Shown in pieces: positions 1-11,580 of a stretch of 64,000 nt of DNA; positions within the stretch are counted from its first letter, which is position 1; each line of letters starts with the position of its first letter. The notes under the pieces were generated by a model, which was given only the letters and a program-made list of their open reading frames with translations, was not told the DNA's origin and ran no database searches. The translations under genes and the position numbers were made by a program. The DNA is from Deinococcus sp045062605 (lineage in GTDB: Bacteria; Deinococcota; Deinococci; Deinococcales; Deinococcaceae). The DNA lies in NCBI RefSeq assembly GCF_045062605.1, contig NZ_JBJGDW010000013.1:1-64000 (forward strand). The letters run 5' to 3'.

Positions 1-76
1 TCTTGCCGTGATCGACGTGTCCGATGGTGCCGATGTTCACGTGCGGCTTGTTGCGCGAAAAAGTGCCTTTTGCCAT
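1..76 (-). CDS. tuf: Elongation factor Tu, N-terminal fragment (cut by window edge)
   Basis: EF-Tu is the GTPase that delivers aminoacyl-tRNA to the ribosome. Only the first 25 codons are in the window. They read MAKGTFSRNKPHVNIG followed by TIGHVDHGKT, the start of the G1 loop, which is diagnostic for EF-Tu. The ATG lies at 76-74 and is preceded by a strong GGAGGGAG ribosome binding site. It follows fusA on the same strand, but a membrane protein gene and a terminator lie between them, so tuf probably has its own promoter. Confidence 0.97.
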   Translation of the reverse strand, partial: MAKGTFSRNKPHVNIGTIGHVDHGK

Positions 77-410
77 GTTCTCTGCTCCCTCCAAGTGGTG
101 GATTTACACGCAAAACCGCCCCTTTGATCGGGCGTCCCCCGCGCATACCGCAGGGTTCTGATGGTGTGACCCACATTGGGTTGATTCTCGCCAGGGCAGT
201 GTCCCGCCGTGCTGGCACGTTGCGCTGGAATCCAGACGCACCGAAGAAGAAGGATACAGGAAACCGGGGATCATGGCAAGCCTGATGAAGAAACAGAAAT
301 CTCGCCTGACCGCCACTTCAGGCCCTGCTGGGAGATGTATCCAGAAAAATATCCCTGCAAGGCTAGAAGCTGAAGCCGATTCGGCTGTCTATATTCAGCC
401 GGACACCCGA
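77..410. other. Intergenic stretch upstream of tuf
   Basis: No gene is supported in these 334 bases. On the minus strand the 3' part is the tuf leader with the GGAGGGAG ribosome binding site. A small hairpin (382-387 pairing with 396-401, CGGCTG/CAGCCG) lies just after the stop codon of the membrane protein gene but lacks a T run, so it is a weak terminator candidate at best. I could not pick a convincing tuf promoter. Confidence 0.5.
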
Positions 411-848
411 TCAGTGTCGGGCGTAAGCCACCACGTTCTTGTCGAACGCGCCGATCAGCATAAAGATGCCCAGGACGGTCCCGATAGGAAAGATCAGCAG
501 GGTGAACACACCGATCACGATGGCCGAAACGCGGCCCCAGCTCCGGCCTTCCAGCAGGGCGCGGCGCGTGTAATACAGCCACAGGATCAGAATCGCCGTG
601 ATGGCGAAAGACAGCCACAACACCCACTGGAGCTGATCGGGCGCAAGCTGGATGGGCGGCAGTCCTGAAGTGGAAGATTGCTGATTGAGGCGGGCCAGCA
701 TGTCGGTCAGCGTGGGGCCAGAGAAGGGCAGGGTCAGCAGTGAGATGGCGTTGTAAAAGACGCCGATCAGCAGGGGCAGCGTCAGGAACAGCAGGCGCGG
801 GGGACGCGGGCCGAGTTGTTTTTGTTCGGGAGAGGTGGGGGCAGTCAT
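411..848 (-). CDS. Small integral membrane protein between fusA and tuf
   Basis: A 145-residue protein of unknown function. I start it at MTAPTSPEQKQ because a TACTCT -10 box sits 8 nt upstream of this ATG, as in other leaderless genes here. It has about four hydrophobic segments: near residues 17-40, 75-95, 105-125 and 125-140, with a charged RRALLEGRSW loop between the last pairs. It lies between fusA and tuf, which are normally adjacent, and the fusA terminator separates it from the str operon. No family is recognised. Confidence 0.75.
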   Translation of the reverse strand: MTAPTSPEQKQLGPRPPRLLFLTLPLLIGVFYNAISLLTLPFSGPTLTDMLARLNQQSSTSGLPPIQLAPDQLQWVLWLSFAITAILILWLYYTRRALLEGRSWGRVSAIVIGVFTLLIFPIGTVLGIFMLIGAFDKNVVAYARH

Positions 849-856
849 CACTTCCC

Positions 857-862
857 AGAGTA
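857..862 (-). promoter_or_regulatory. -10 box for leaderless membrane protein gene
   Basis: TACTCT on the minus strand, 8 nt before the ATG at 848. It matches the TANNNT -10 motif that sits directly in front of many start codons in this window and supports this start over the upstream in-frame codons. Confidence 0.5.
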
Positions 863-920
863 CCGTGCCCGCGTCCCCAGGCCCACATCCCCAGGCCCAC
901 ATCGCCAATGGGGACAAAAG

Positions 921-945
921 AAAAAGCCCGCCAATCACGGCGGGC
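921..945 (-). terminator. Rho-independent terminator of the str operon (after fusA)
   Basis: A perfect 7-bp GC stem (GCCCGCC/GGCGGGC) with a 6-nt loop, followed on the minus strand by a CTTTTT run. It lies about 20 nt beyond the fusA stop codon. Confidence 0.9.
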
Positions 946-965
946 CTTTCCCTCTCAAGTCTGGT

Positions 966-3068
<2,103 letters not shown>

Positions 3069-3164
3069 TAGACTCCCTGATTGAGAGGGGAAGCGTGTCT
3101 CGCCTCCCGAGTGGGTTGAGCCGGGCCACAGACAGGTGCGCCCGACAGTTTGCGCCCTTCACCT

Positions 3165-3198
3165 GAACTGGACGGCAGGGAATCCCACCGTCCAGTTC
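3165..3198 (-). other. Hairpin in the rpsG-fusA spacer
   Basis: GAACTGGACGG and CCGTCCAGTTC form a perfect 11-bp inverted repeat around a 12-nt loop between rpsG and fusA. There is no T run on either strand, so it is not a simple terminator. It could be an mRNA processing or control structure inside the operon; this role is inferred. Confidence 0.6.
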
Positions 3199-3239
3199 AA
3201 CGCTTCTGGGCGGAAAAACCGCTTACCAGCGGTACTGTG

Positions 3240-3710
3240 TCACCAGCGGTAATGGGCGTAGGCGCGGTTGGCTTCTGCCATGCGCTCGATATCGTCTTTC
3301 TTCTTGATCGAGCCGCCGCGGCCTTGGGCGGCGTCCATGATCTCTCCGGCCAGACGCTCGATGGCAGTGCGCTCGGGGCGGCTGTCCACGGCGGACATCA
3401 TCCAGCGCAGGGTTAGGCTCTGCTGACGTCGCACACTGACTTCGACGGGCACCTGGTAGGTGCTGCCCCCGACGCGGCGGCTGCGGACTTCCACGCGCGG
3501 CCTGATGTTGTCCATGGCCTGCTTGAAGATCTTGAGCGACTCCTGGCCGGTGCGCTCTTGAACGACTTTCATGGCTCCGTAGAAAATACGGCTGGCAAGG
3601 TTCTTTTTGCCGTCTTCCATGATGCGGTTGATGGTGGCGCTGACCAGTACGTCCTGATAAACCAGATCGGGCTGGAGGGGACGCACTTCTGCTCTGCGGC
3701 GACGTGCCAT
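3240..3710 (-). CDS. rpsG: 30S ribosomal protein S7
   Basis: S7 binds the 3' major domain of 16S rRNA and organises the head of the small subunit; in other bacteria it also represses its own operon. The 156-residue length is typical. Conserved S7 segments are visible: RRRRAEVRPLQPD at the start, ALDNIRP-like QAMDNIRPRVEVRSRRVGG, and SVRRQQSLTLRWMM. It lies between rpsL and fusA with spacers of about 165-170 nt on each side, longer than in a tightly coupled operon. The ATG has an AAGGAG site upstream. Confidence 0.98.
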   Translation of the reverse strand: MARRRRAEVRPLQPDLVYQDVLVSATINRIMEDGKKNLASRIFYGAMKVVQERTGQESLKIFKQAMDNIRPRVEVRSRRVGGSTYQVPVEVSVRRQQSLTLRWMMSAVDSRPERTAIERLAGEIMDAAQGRGGSIKKKDDIERMAEANRAYAHYRW

Positions 3711-3832
3711 GTTGAACTCCTTAGGTACTTTTGTGGTGCGCTGTGTTTAAGCGCGTTTCGCTTGATTCATTGGCCTGACCTCTGGCGAACATGGGTGTTC
3801 TTGCCGCAAGGTGGCGTGCCGACTGTCCTGCT

Positions 3833-3860
3833 CATCCCGTTACGAGACCATCCCGTTACG
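3833..3860. repeat. Short tandem repeat in the rpsL-rpsG spacer
   Basis: The 12-mer CATCCCGTTACG occurs twice with a 16-bp period (3833-3844 and 3849-3860), directly after the rpsL stop codon in the direction of transcription. Function unknown. Confidence 0.7.
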
Positions 3861-3875
3861 GGGCAAGCAGGGACT

Positions 3876-4259
<384 letters not shown>

Positions 4260-4512
4260 GGTGAATCACTCCTCGTGTTCGGTGTTCCAAAGATTGATGA
4301 ATCGTTCTCGGAAGGTAGGGCCAGCCCACGCGTACGGGGCCGGGCGACGGGTTGACAGTTCCAGCTTTGAGGTGATCACGCGCTCCTGACGGACTTTTAT
4401 GGCTGTCAGCATCAGCCCTATAAGTCTGACCTTGGGGGTCACTTGCCGGAGCGGCATGCCGAAAAACTCCTCTGCGGTGCAACCCTGGACCGGGGCAGTT
4501 TTCAACCTTAAC

Positions 4513-4541
4513 ATGATACGCCCCGAGCGGGTGAGACGCAA
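4513..4541 (-). promoter_or_regulatory. Promoter of the str operon (rpsL)
   Basis: On the minus strand TTGCGT (4541-4536) and TATCAT (4518-4513) are separated by exactly 17 nt, a good sigma-70-type promoter. It would give a leader of about 245 nt before rpsL. Confidence 0.6.
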
Positions 4542-4744
4542 ATGCGATAGAGGCCCATTTCACCAGACCCCGTCGCCTCCACCTGATCAATGCATGACGG
4601 GGCGTGTTCTCGGTTTGCTATGCGGACCATCGCAGGAACCATGAAAGAAACTCCAGCACATCCAAAAAGTTTCACCCGTTGGCCTCTACCCCGCCCGATC
4701 AGGGCGTGCTACACTCCCGCTTGCCCATCGTATGAAGGCGGCGC

Positions 4745-4834
<90 letters not shown>

Positions 4835-4882
4835 GAAGCACAGCAGCAAAAGCGTCCCAGTCGATCAGGCTGGGGCGTTTGC

Positions 4883-5518
4883 TTATGCGGGCAGGTCCGT
4901 GTTCAGCACGCCAAGCAAGGCTTTCAGGTCTGGCAGCACGAACTCCACTTCTACTGCCAGATTCGCGCCGGGCGTGACCAGTAGGGCGGCGCGAATTCCG
5001 GCAGCATGGGCCGCACGAATGTCCAGTTCACGGTCACCGACAGCGAGGCACCCGGCAGGCTTCAGCGCATGACGGTCCATTGCCGCCAGAAACATCGCCG
5101 GATCGGGCTTGCGCGCATAGCCGTCGCTGACGCTGATCAGATCGTCCACCAACGGCCACAACTCCGCCGCCTGCAAACGGGAGATGGCCCCTTCGCGGTC
5201 CCGGTGCGTGACCACCAGATTCAGCGCACCGCATGCCCGAACTTTTGCCATGACCACACGCGCATACGGCATGGACGGGGCAGATTGACCGCTTCGCCGG
5301 GCCTCGGCTTGCCCATGCGCCTGCCAGAGCGCGTCTTCCTGCACACACAACCGGGCCGCCAGCATTTGAATGGCGTGGCCCAGCGTCACACGGGTCAGGG
5401 GGATGATCTCGGCCAGGCCGACAGCGTGACCCAATGACGCCAGCGCGCCCTGCAAAGCGCCGTCAATGGCCGGATAGGTATCCAGCAGGGTGCCGTCCAG
5501 GTCCCACAGCAGGTTCAG
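4883..5518 (-). CDS. HAD-superfamily phosphatase, probable CTG start
   Basis: A haloacid-dehalogenase-type phosphatase of about 211 residues, likely acting on a small phosphorylated metabolite; the substrate cannot be told. Motif I is WDLDGTLLDTYPA near residue 6, motif II is VVTHRD, motif III includes RKPDPAMFL, and motif IV is VGDRELDIRAAHAAG. The upstream DinB-like gene ends in TGA at 5517-5515, and the in-frame codon overlapping it is CTG (5518-5516), giving a CTGA overlap like the usual ATGA coupling. No ATG, GTG or TTG lies nearby in frame before motif I, so I take CTG as the start. Confidence 0.85.
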   Translation of the reverse strand: MNLLWDLDGTLLDTYPAIDGALQGALASLGHAVGLAEIIPLTRVTLGHAIQMLAARLCVQEDALWQAHGQAEARRSGQSAPSMPYARVVMAKVRACGALNLVVTHRDREGAISRLQAAELWPLVDDLISVSDGYARKPDPAMFLAAMDRHALKPAGCLAVGDRELDIRAAHAAGIRAALLVTPGANLAVEVEFVLPDLKALLGVLNTDLPA

Positions 5519-5985
5519 GATGGTGCCGCCTTCAGATTCACCAGATGAAACCTCAGCGCCCCAGTATGATACGCGGCGTGCGTGACGGCCCCGAAAGCAA
5601 TTCTCAGGCCATCTGGCGAGAGGGGAAGGTACAGCGCCTCGTAGAAGTGCTGCCCGGCGCGGGCCAGGGCGAGGAGTTCCATTCGCCACGCCTGCGGACT
5701 GGCGAAACGCACGGTCCACGCATCGGCCTCGTCCGGGATCAGGGCGTACGGATCGGCCAGTTGGGCGGCGGCCAGTTCCAGTGACTGCCGCAGATGCACG
5801 GTGATCTGCGCGGGCGTGGGGCGGCCAGGGGCGGCGGGGGCGCTGGCCTGGGGTTGTGTAAAGGCGTGGACGGTGCGCAGGAGTCCCGCCTCGCCCACAC
5901 TGAACAGACCCACGGCCAGCGGGCCGCCGTCCGGGCCATACAGCACCTCGCGCAACATCTCGCGCAGCAGTTCAGGGGTGGACAT
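5515..5985 (-). CDS. DinB/YfiT-like four-helix protein
   Basis: A 156-residue protein with the look of the DinB superfamily, metal-binding four-helix bundles often acting as thiol-dependent transferases or hydrolases; Deinococcus genomes carry many of them. Support is the helical pattern MSTPELLREMLREVLYG, a middle LRQSLELAAAQL helix and the C-terminal AVTHAAYHTGALRFHL with spaced histidines. The start is fixed by a TACACT box 6 nt upstream. The stop overlaps the start of the HAD gene, so the two are co-translated. The superfamily assignment is moderate and the reaction is unknown. Confidence 0.7.
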   Translation of the reverse strand: MSTPELLREMLREVLYGPDGGPLAVGLFSVGEAGLLRTVHAFTQPQASAPAAPGRPTPAQITVHLRQSLELAAAQLADPYALIPDEADAWTVRFASPQAWRMELLALARAGQHFYEALYLPLSPDGLRIAFGAVTHAAYHTGALRFHLVNLKAAPS

Positions 5986-5991
5986 GGGGTC

Positions 5992-5997
5992 AGTGTA
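5992..5997 (-). promoter_or_regulatory. -10 box for leaderless DinB-like gene
   Basis: TACACT on the minus strand, 6 nt before the ATG at 5985. It implies a leaderless mRNA that carries this gene and the HAD gene. Confidence 0.55.
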
Positions 5998-6067
5998 GGA
6001 CGCGGAGGACCGGGGGATAGAAACGCCGTAAGCCGTTCGGCCCATGCCTGACAGCGCGGCGCGGCGT

Positions 6068-6073
6068 TACCCT
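6068..6073 (+). promoter_or_regulatory. -10 box for leaderless kinase gene
   Basis: TACCCT, 7 nt before the ATG at 6081, matching the TANNNT leaderless pattern. Confidence 0.5.
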
Positions 6074-6080
6074 CCGCCGA

Positions 6081-6986
6081 ATGTCGCCTGACCTCAAGAT
6101 GCACGCCGACGAGATCCACACCGATACCGCGCTGGCGCGGAGGTTGCTGGCCGCGCAGTTTCCGCAGTGGGCCGGATTGCCTGTGCGCCATGTGCAGTCC
6201 TTCGGCACAGACAATGCGCTGTACCGTCTGGGCGACGATTTGATGGTGCGGCTGCCCCGCATCGGCTGGGCCGCCGGGCAGGTGGAAAAAGAGCTGGAAT
6301 GGCTGCCCCAGCTTGCGCCGCACTTGCCTCTGCGCGTGCCCCAGCCGCTGGCACTGGGTCAACCGGGCGAGGATTACCCGTACACCTGGGGCATTTACCG
6401 CTGGCTACCGGACAGGATGCTGTCCCTATCAGAAATGGTGGCAAGGCCGGAGCTGGCCCGGCAACTGGCCGAGTTCGTGCTGGCACTCCGAAGATGCGAT
6501 GAGACTGACGCGCCGCGTGCAGAAAATCCAGCCACCGAACTTCACGAACTGGACCCGCATGTTCGGGCCGCCATTCAAGCCTCGGCGGAGTTGCTGGAGG
6601 CTGCGACGCGGGCGCAGATCACTGCCGTCTGGGACGAAGCTATGAAACTCCCCGGCTGGACGACTGCCCCCATCTGGGTTCACGGCGACTTGCACAGCAA
6701 CAACCTCTTGTGGGACGGCGAACGCCTGACCGCCGTGCTGGATTTCGCGTCGCTGGAACTCGGTGACCCGGCCATTGACCTGATGCCCGCCTGGAATGCG
6801 CTGGGTGCCAAAGGCCGCCGTATCTACCGCGAGGCGTTGCAACCGGATGACGCCACCTGGGAACGTGGACGGGCCAGAGCGCCGGCAAAAGCCCTGTTCG
6901 CGCTGCCGTACTACCAGCACACCAACCGGGAAATCATGGAGCGGAGCTGGTACACGGTTCAGGAAGTATTGGCAGACACGCGGTAA
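6081..6986 (+). CDS. Aminoglycoside phosphotransferase-family kinase
   Basis: A 301-residue protein-kinase-like fold enzyme of the APH/choline kinase family. The catalytic loop is WVHGDLHSNNLLWDG near residues 199-213 and the metal-binding loop is AVLDFASLELGDPAIDL near 217-235. The N-terminal lobe has NALYRLGDDLMVRLPR, with a Arg or Lys position suited to ATP binding. Such chromosomal homologues often phosphorylate small alcohols or antibiotics; the substrate here is unknown. It is divergent from the DinB/HAD pair, and its leaderless -10 box supports the start. Confidence 0.85.
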   Translation: MSPDLKMHADEIHTDTALARRLLAAQFPQWAGLPVRHVQSFGTDNALYRLGDDLMVRLPRIGWAAGQVEKELEWLPQLAPHLPLRVPQPLALGQPGEDYPYTWGIYRWLPDRMLSLSEMVARPELARQLAEFVLALRRCDETDAPRAENPATELHELDPHVRAAIQASAELLEAATRAQITAVWDEAMKLPGWTTAPIWVHGDLHSNNLLWDGERLTAVLDFASLELGDPAIDLMPAWNALGAKGRRIYREALQPDDATWERGRARAPAKALFALPYYQHTNREIMERSWYTVQEVLADTR

Positions 6987-7130
6987 GCCAACAGGCCGAT
7001 GCGCCCGCCACTGCCTCTCCCCTATTCTGCGTCCACGATGATCAAGATCTGAAACCTGCGCGGGTTCTCAGCCCTCTGAATCCATAGCCATCTGAAGGCA
7101 TTGCACACCATTGCAAATGCGCCTGGGCGC

Positions 7131-7136
7131 TATTCT
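7131..7136 (+). promoter_or_regulatory. -10 box in front of the hflX leader ORF
   Basis: TATTCT, 7 nt before an ATG at 7144. This is the likely promoter of the hflX transcript, and it places a leaderless start on the 41-codon upstream frame rather than on hflX itself. Confidence 0.45.
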
Positions 7137-7143
7137 GAGGCCA

Positions 7144-7265
7144 ATGACAGAACCCTGCTGCCACCCGCCGCGCGAACCTTGTTCGGGCCTGGCGACGCTG
7201 AGCTATCGGTTTTGGGCTGTTCCTGCAACCCACACCCCACTACCCAAAAAAGGATGTGACTTCAC

Positions 7266-7269
<4 letters not shown>
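7144..7269 (+). CDS. Possible 41-residue leader peptide upstream of hflX
   Basis: Starting at an ATG placed 7 nt after a TATTCT box, an open frame of 41 codons begins MTEPCCHPPREPCSG and ends PLPKKGCDFT. Its TAG stop (7267-7269) overlaps the ATA that is the first possible in-frame codon for hflX (7266-7268). The placement suggests translational coupling, but the peptide matches no family I know and it may only be an untranslated leader. Confidence 0.35.
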
Positions 7270-8984
<1,715 letters not shown>

Positions 8985-8999
8985 GGCGTCCGCAACAGG

Positions 9000-9031
9000 G
9001 AGGCGTGGGCGTTTGCTCCCGCCTCTTTTTC
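9000..9031 (+). terminator. Terminator after hflX
   Basis: GAGGCG pairs with CGCCTC, with a second short GGGC/GCTC helix inside, followed by TTTTTCTT. It lies 15 nt after the hflX stop codon. Confidence 0.8.
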
Positions 9032-9091
9032 TTGCCCTCAAGACTTTGGATTGACGCCACCTCTCACCCGGATGTGACAGGCTCTGTCCCG

Positions 9092-10030
9092 ATGTTTCGT
9101 TCGCGCCTCGCCTGGGTTTATCTGCTATTCGTCGTGCTGATCTGGGGGCTGGGCGAGTTCATCGGGGAAAGGACGCTGCCCACGCTGCTGCTGGCCTACG
9201 CACCTGCCGTGCTGTGGCTGCTGCCCGCGCCATTAGTGCTGCTGTGGACCACACTGAGAAAACGCGGCTTTGCCGTGGCATTGGCTGGAACCCTGCTGGC
9301 CGCGTGGGGTGCGGGTTTCCTGCACTGGACGCCCCAACAGAATGGAGAGCTGCGGGTACTGGATTACAACGTCAACAGCGGCTACAAATCCACGCCGGAG
9401 CGTTTGGCCGCCGTGCTGAAAGGTGCCGACGCCGACATCATCCTGTTGCAGGAATCCAACTTCCAGCCTCCTGGCTATATGGAAGCGCTGAAGGCTGCGC
9501 TGCCCGGCTACACGGTGCGCTCTGCGGTGGAGGTCATGACCCTGACGCGCCTGCCCGTCCTCTCATCGGCAACGGTGGACCTGCCCGGAAACCAGCGTGA
9601 AGTGCTGCTGACGCGCTTGCAATGGCGCGGGCAGCCGCTGAGCGTGGTGAATGCCCACCTGGGCACGGTGCAGGTGATGGACGCGCTGGCCGGGGACATG
9701 GCGTACCTGCAAGTCGCCCGTGACCGCCGCACGGCACAGGCACAGGTGCTGAACGGGATCGCCTCTCAAAGTTCTGGGCGTCTGCTGCTGGGCGGCGATC
9801 TGAACACCCCACCGCGCGGATTGATCTACCGTCAGTTGCAACAGGCATTCGGCCCGGATGCTTTCGCGCAGGCCGGACGCGGCCCCGGCTGGACCTTTCC
9901 CAGCCTGCGCGTGAGGATTGACCACCAGATGGCGCGTGGGCTGACGCCGACGCGGGCCACGGTTCTGCCTGCGGAGGAAAGCGATCATCTGCCGCTGGTG
10001 GTGGAGTACCGGGAGGGAGACCCGAAATAA
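9092..10030 (+). CDS. Membrane-anchored endonuclease/exonuclease/phosphatase-family protein
   Basis: A 312-residue protein with about three N-terminal membrane segments (residues 8-25, 31-52, 60-78) followed by an EEP fold domain. The EEP catalytic pattern is visible: LDYNVNSG, the metal-binding Glu in IILLQESN, NAHLGTVQ, GGDLNTPP and the final ESDHLPLVVEY with the catalytic Asp-His. These enzymes cleave phosphodiesters in nucleic acids, lipids or inositol phosphates; the substrate is not evident. The domain likely faces outward. I chose MFRSRLAWVY as the start since it directly precedes the first membrane segment. A clear ribosome binding site is missing. Confidence 0.8.
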   Translation: MFRSRLAWVYLLFVVLIWGLGEFIGERTLPTLLLAYAPAVLWLLPAPLVLLWTTLRKRGFAVALAGTLLAAWGAGFLHWTPQQNGELRVLDYNVNSGYKSTPERLAAVLKGADADIILLQESNFQPPGYMEALKAALPGYTVRSAVEVMTLTRLPVLSSATVDLPGNQREVLLTRLQWRGQPLSVVNAHLGTVQVMDALAGDMAYLQVARDRRTAQAQVLNGIASQSSGRLLLGGDLNTPPRGLIYRQLQQAFGPDAFAQAGRGPGWTFPSLRVRIDHQMARGLTPTRATVLPAEESDHLPLVVEYREGDPK

Positions 10031-10052
10031 TCAGCGCGCCTCCCCTGCCCCT

Positions 10053-11171
10053 TTACTTCCCGGCCAGCTTCAGAATCCGCCCGCTGCCGTACTCGGCCAC
10101 GTAGACCTCGCCCGCCTCGTCTTCACCGAAGGTGCTGGGATTGTCCACCTTGCCCAGCGCCGCCTTATCCCAGCTCTTGCCCCCGGTGGGCGCGGCCCAG
10201 ACCGTACCCGTGGAGAAGTCGGCAAACACGTACTGGCCCTTCAGCGCAGGAATAGCCTTACCCCGGTAGACGTAACCGCCCGTGATGCTCTGGCCCTCCG
10301 TGCGTCCGTACACCAGCACCGGGTCCACGAAGCCCTTGTCGGCGCAGCCCTTCTCGTAACACACCCGCCCCTCGCGCACACGCCAGCCGTAGTTCTCGCC
10401 ACCCTTGCTAGTGCTGGGCTGAAAATCCACCTCTTCAAAAGCGTTCTGGCCCACGTCCGCGATCACCAGACCGCCACCGTCCCGGTCAAAGCTGAAGCGC
10501 CAGGGATTACGCAGGCCGTAGGCCCAGATGTTGGGATTGGCCCCCGCACGACTCACGAAAGGGTTTCCGGCAGCCGGTTTGGCGGCGTCACCCGACACGT
10601 CAAACCGCAGCAGCTTGCCCAGCGGACTGCCCAGATTCTGCGCGTTGTTCTTCGGATCGCCGCCGCTGCCGCCATCGCCCAGACCCAGATACAGAAAGCC
10701 GTCGGGACCGAAGGCGATCTGCCCGCCGTTGTGGTTGCTGTAGGGCTGCTTGGCCGTGAACAGCGTCCTAGCACTGCCTGCATCGGCACGGCTAAAATCG
10801 GAGGTGGCGGTGTAGCGGGCCAGCACGGTATCGCCATTCAAGTCGCTGTAATGCACGTACAAGCGGCGGTTTGTCTTGTATTCGGGATCAAAGGCCAGCC
10901 CGATCAGGCCGCGCTCCCCACCCGCCCGCGTCAGCTTCTGGAGGTCCAGAAAGAGGCTGTCCCGGACCTTGCCGTTCTCGATCAAGCGCACGCGCCCGTC
11001 CTGCTGCGCAGCGTACAGTCGGCCCGAGCCGTCCCCAGCGTGGGTCAGGGCCGTGACCTGTTTCAGACCACTCACGAACGGCTGAAAGGTCACGGCAGGC
11101 GCGGCCTGCGCGAAGGCCAGCAGCGCCGCAACGCTCCAGGCCAGCAGAAAACGGGAGTTGGGTTTAGACAT
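10053..11171 (-). CDS. Secreted PQQ-dependent sugar dehydrogenase-like protein
   Basis: A 372-residue protein of the soluble glucose/aldose sugar dehydrogenase family (YliI/Asd type), six-bladed propellers that oxidise sugars with PQQ in the periplasm. It has an N-terminal signal peptide (residues 1-24, MSKPNSRFLLAW then AALLAFAQAAPA). Family motifs are GERGLIGLAFDPEY, NHNGGQIAFGPDG with the presumed general-base His, GLRNPWRFSFDR and DVGQNAFEEVD. No PQQ synthesis gene is nearby, so PQQ may be imported. It is convergent with the EEP-family gene, only 22 bp away. Confidence 0.9.
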   Translation of the reverse strand: MSKPNSRFLLAWSVAALLAFAQAAPAVTFQPFVSGLKQVTALTHAGDGSGRLYAAQQDGRVRLIENGKVRDSLFLDLQKLTRAGGERGLIGLAFDPEYKTNRRLYVHYSDLNGDTVLARYTATSDFSRADAGSARTLFTAKQPYSNHNGGQIAFGPDGFLYLGLGDGGSGGDPKNNAQNLGSPLGKLLRFDVSGDAAKPAAGNPFVSRAGANPNIWAYGLRNPWRFSFDRDGGGLVIADVGQNAFEEVDFQPSTSKGGENYGWRVREGRVCYEKGCADKGFVDPVLVYGRTEGQSITGGYVYRGKAIPALKGQYVFADFSTGTVWAAPTGGKSWDKAALGKVDNPSTFGEDEAGEVYVAEYGSGRILKLAGK

Positions 11172-11308
11172 AATCCAGTCTGACCCAGCCGCCACAGACC
11201 CGACTGTGATCCCTGACGCGCAGGCGTGAAGACGCCTTTACCTCTATCTGCCCTGCTGCACGAGATGAACCGACAGAATCGGGCGTATTCCAAACCTGGA
11301 GGTAACCC

Positions 11309-11521
11309 ATGACCGGACCCTATGACCGTCCCCCCGCCCCGGCGACCGAACCCACCGACGTTCCCCGTCCCATGCCCGAGCGCATGCCCGGCGAAAATGG
11401 AACAGGCCCGATTATTGATCCGCCTGTGAATCCCGACTTACCCGGAATGCCGGTTCCTCAACCCACCGATAACCCGGACACGCCCGGCTTGCCCAGCCCG
11501 ATGCCCATGCCCGCGATGTAG
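11309..11521 (+). CDS. Small proline-rich protein
   Basis: A 70-residue hypothetical protein in which about one third of residues are proline. It contains degenerate repeats of the type NPDLPGMPVPQPTDNPDTPG and ends PSPMPMPAM. It has no signal peptide or membrane segment and is probably unstructured. A strong GGAGGT site 7 nt upstream of the ATG and a terminator right behind the stop argue that it is a real single-gene unit. Function unknown. Confidence 0.7.
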   Translation: MTGPYDRPPAPATEPTDVPRPMPERMPGENGTGPIIDPPVNPDLPGMPVPQPTDNPDTPGLPSPMPMPAM

Positions 11522-11531
11522 AGCAGGCAGT

Positions 11532-11573
11532 AAAAAGAGGAGCCACCCCGAAATATGGGATGGCTCCTCTTTT
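11532..11573. terminator. Bidirectional terminator
   Basis: AAAAGAGGAGCCA and TGGCTCCTCTTTT form a long stem with A run and T run on the two sides. It can end the proline-rich gene on the plus strand and the alpha/beta hydrolase gene on the minus strand. Confidence 0.9.
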
Positions 11574-11580
11574 GCGCCGA

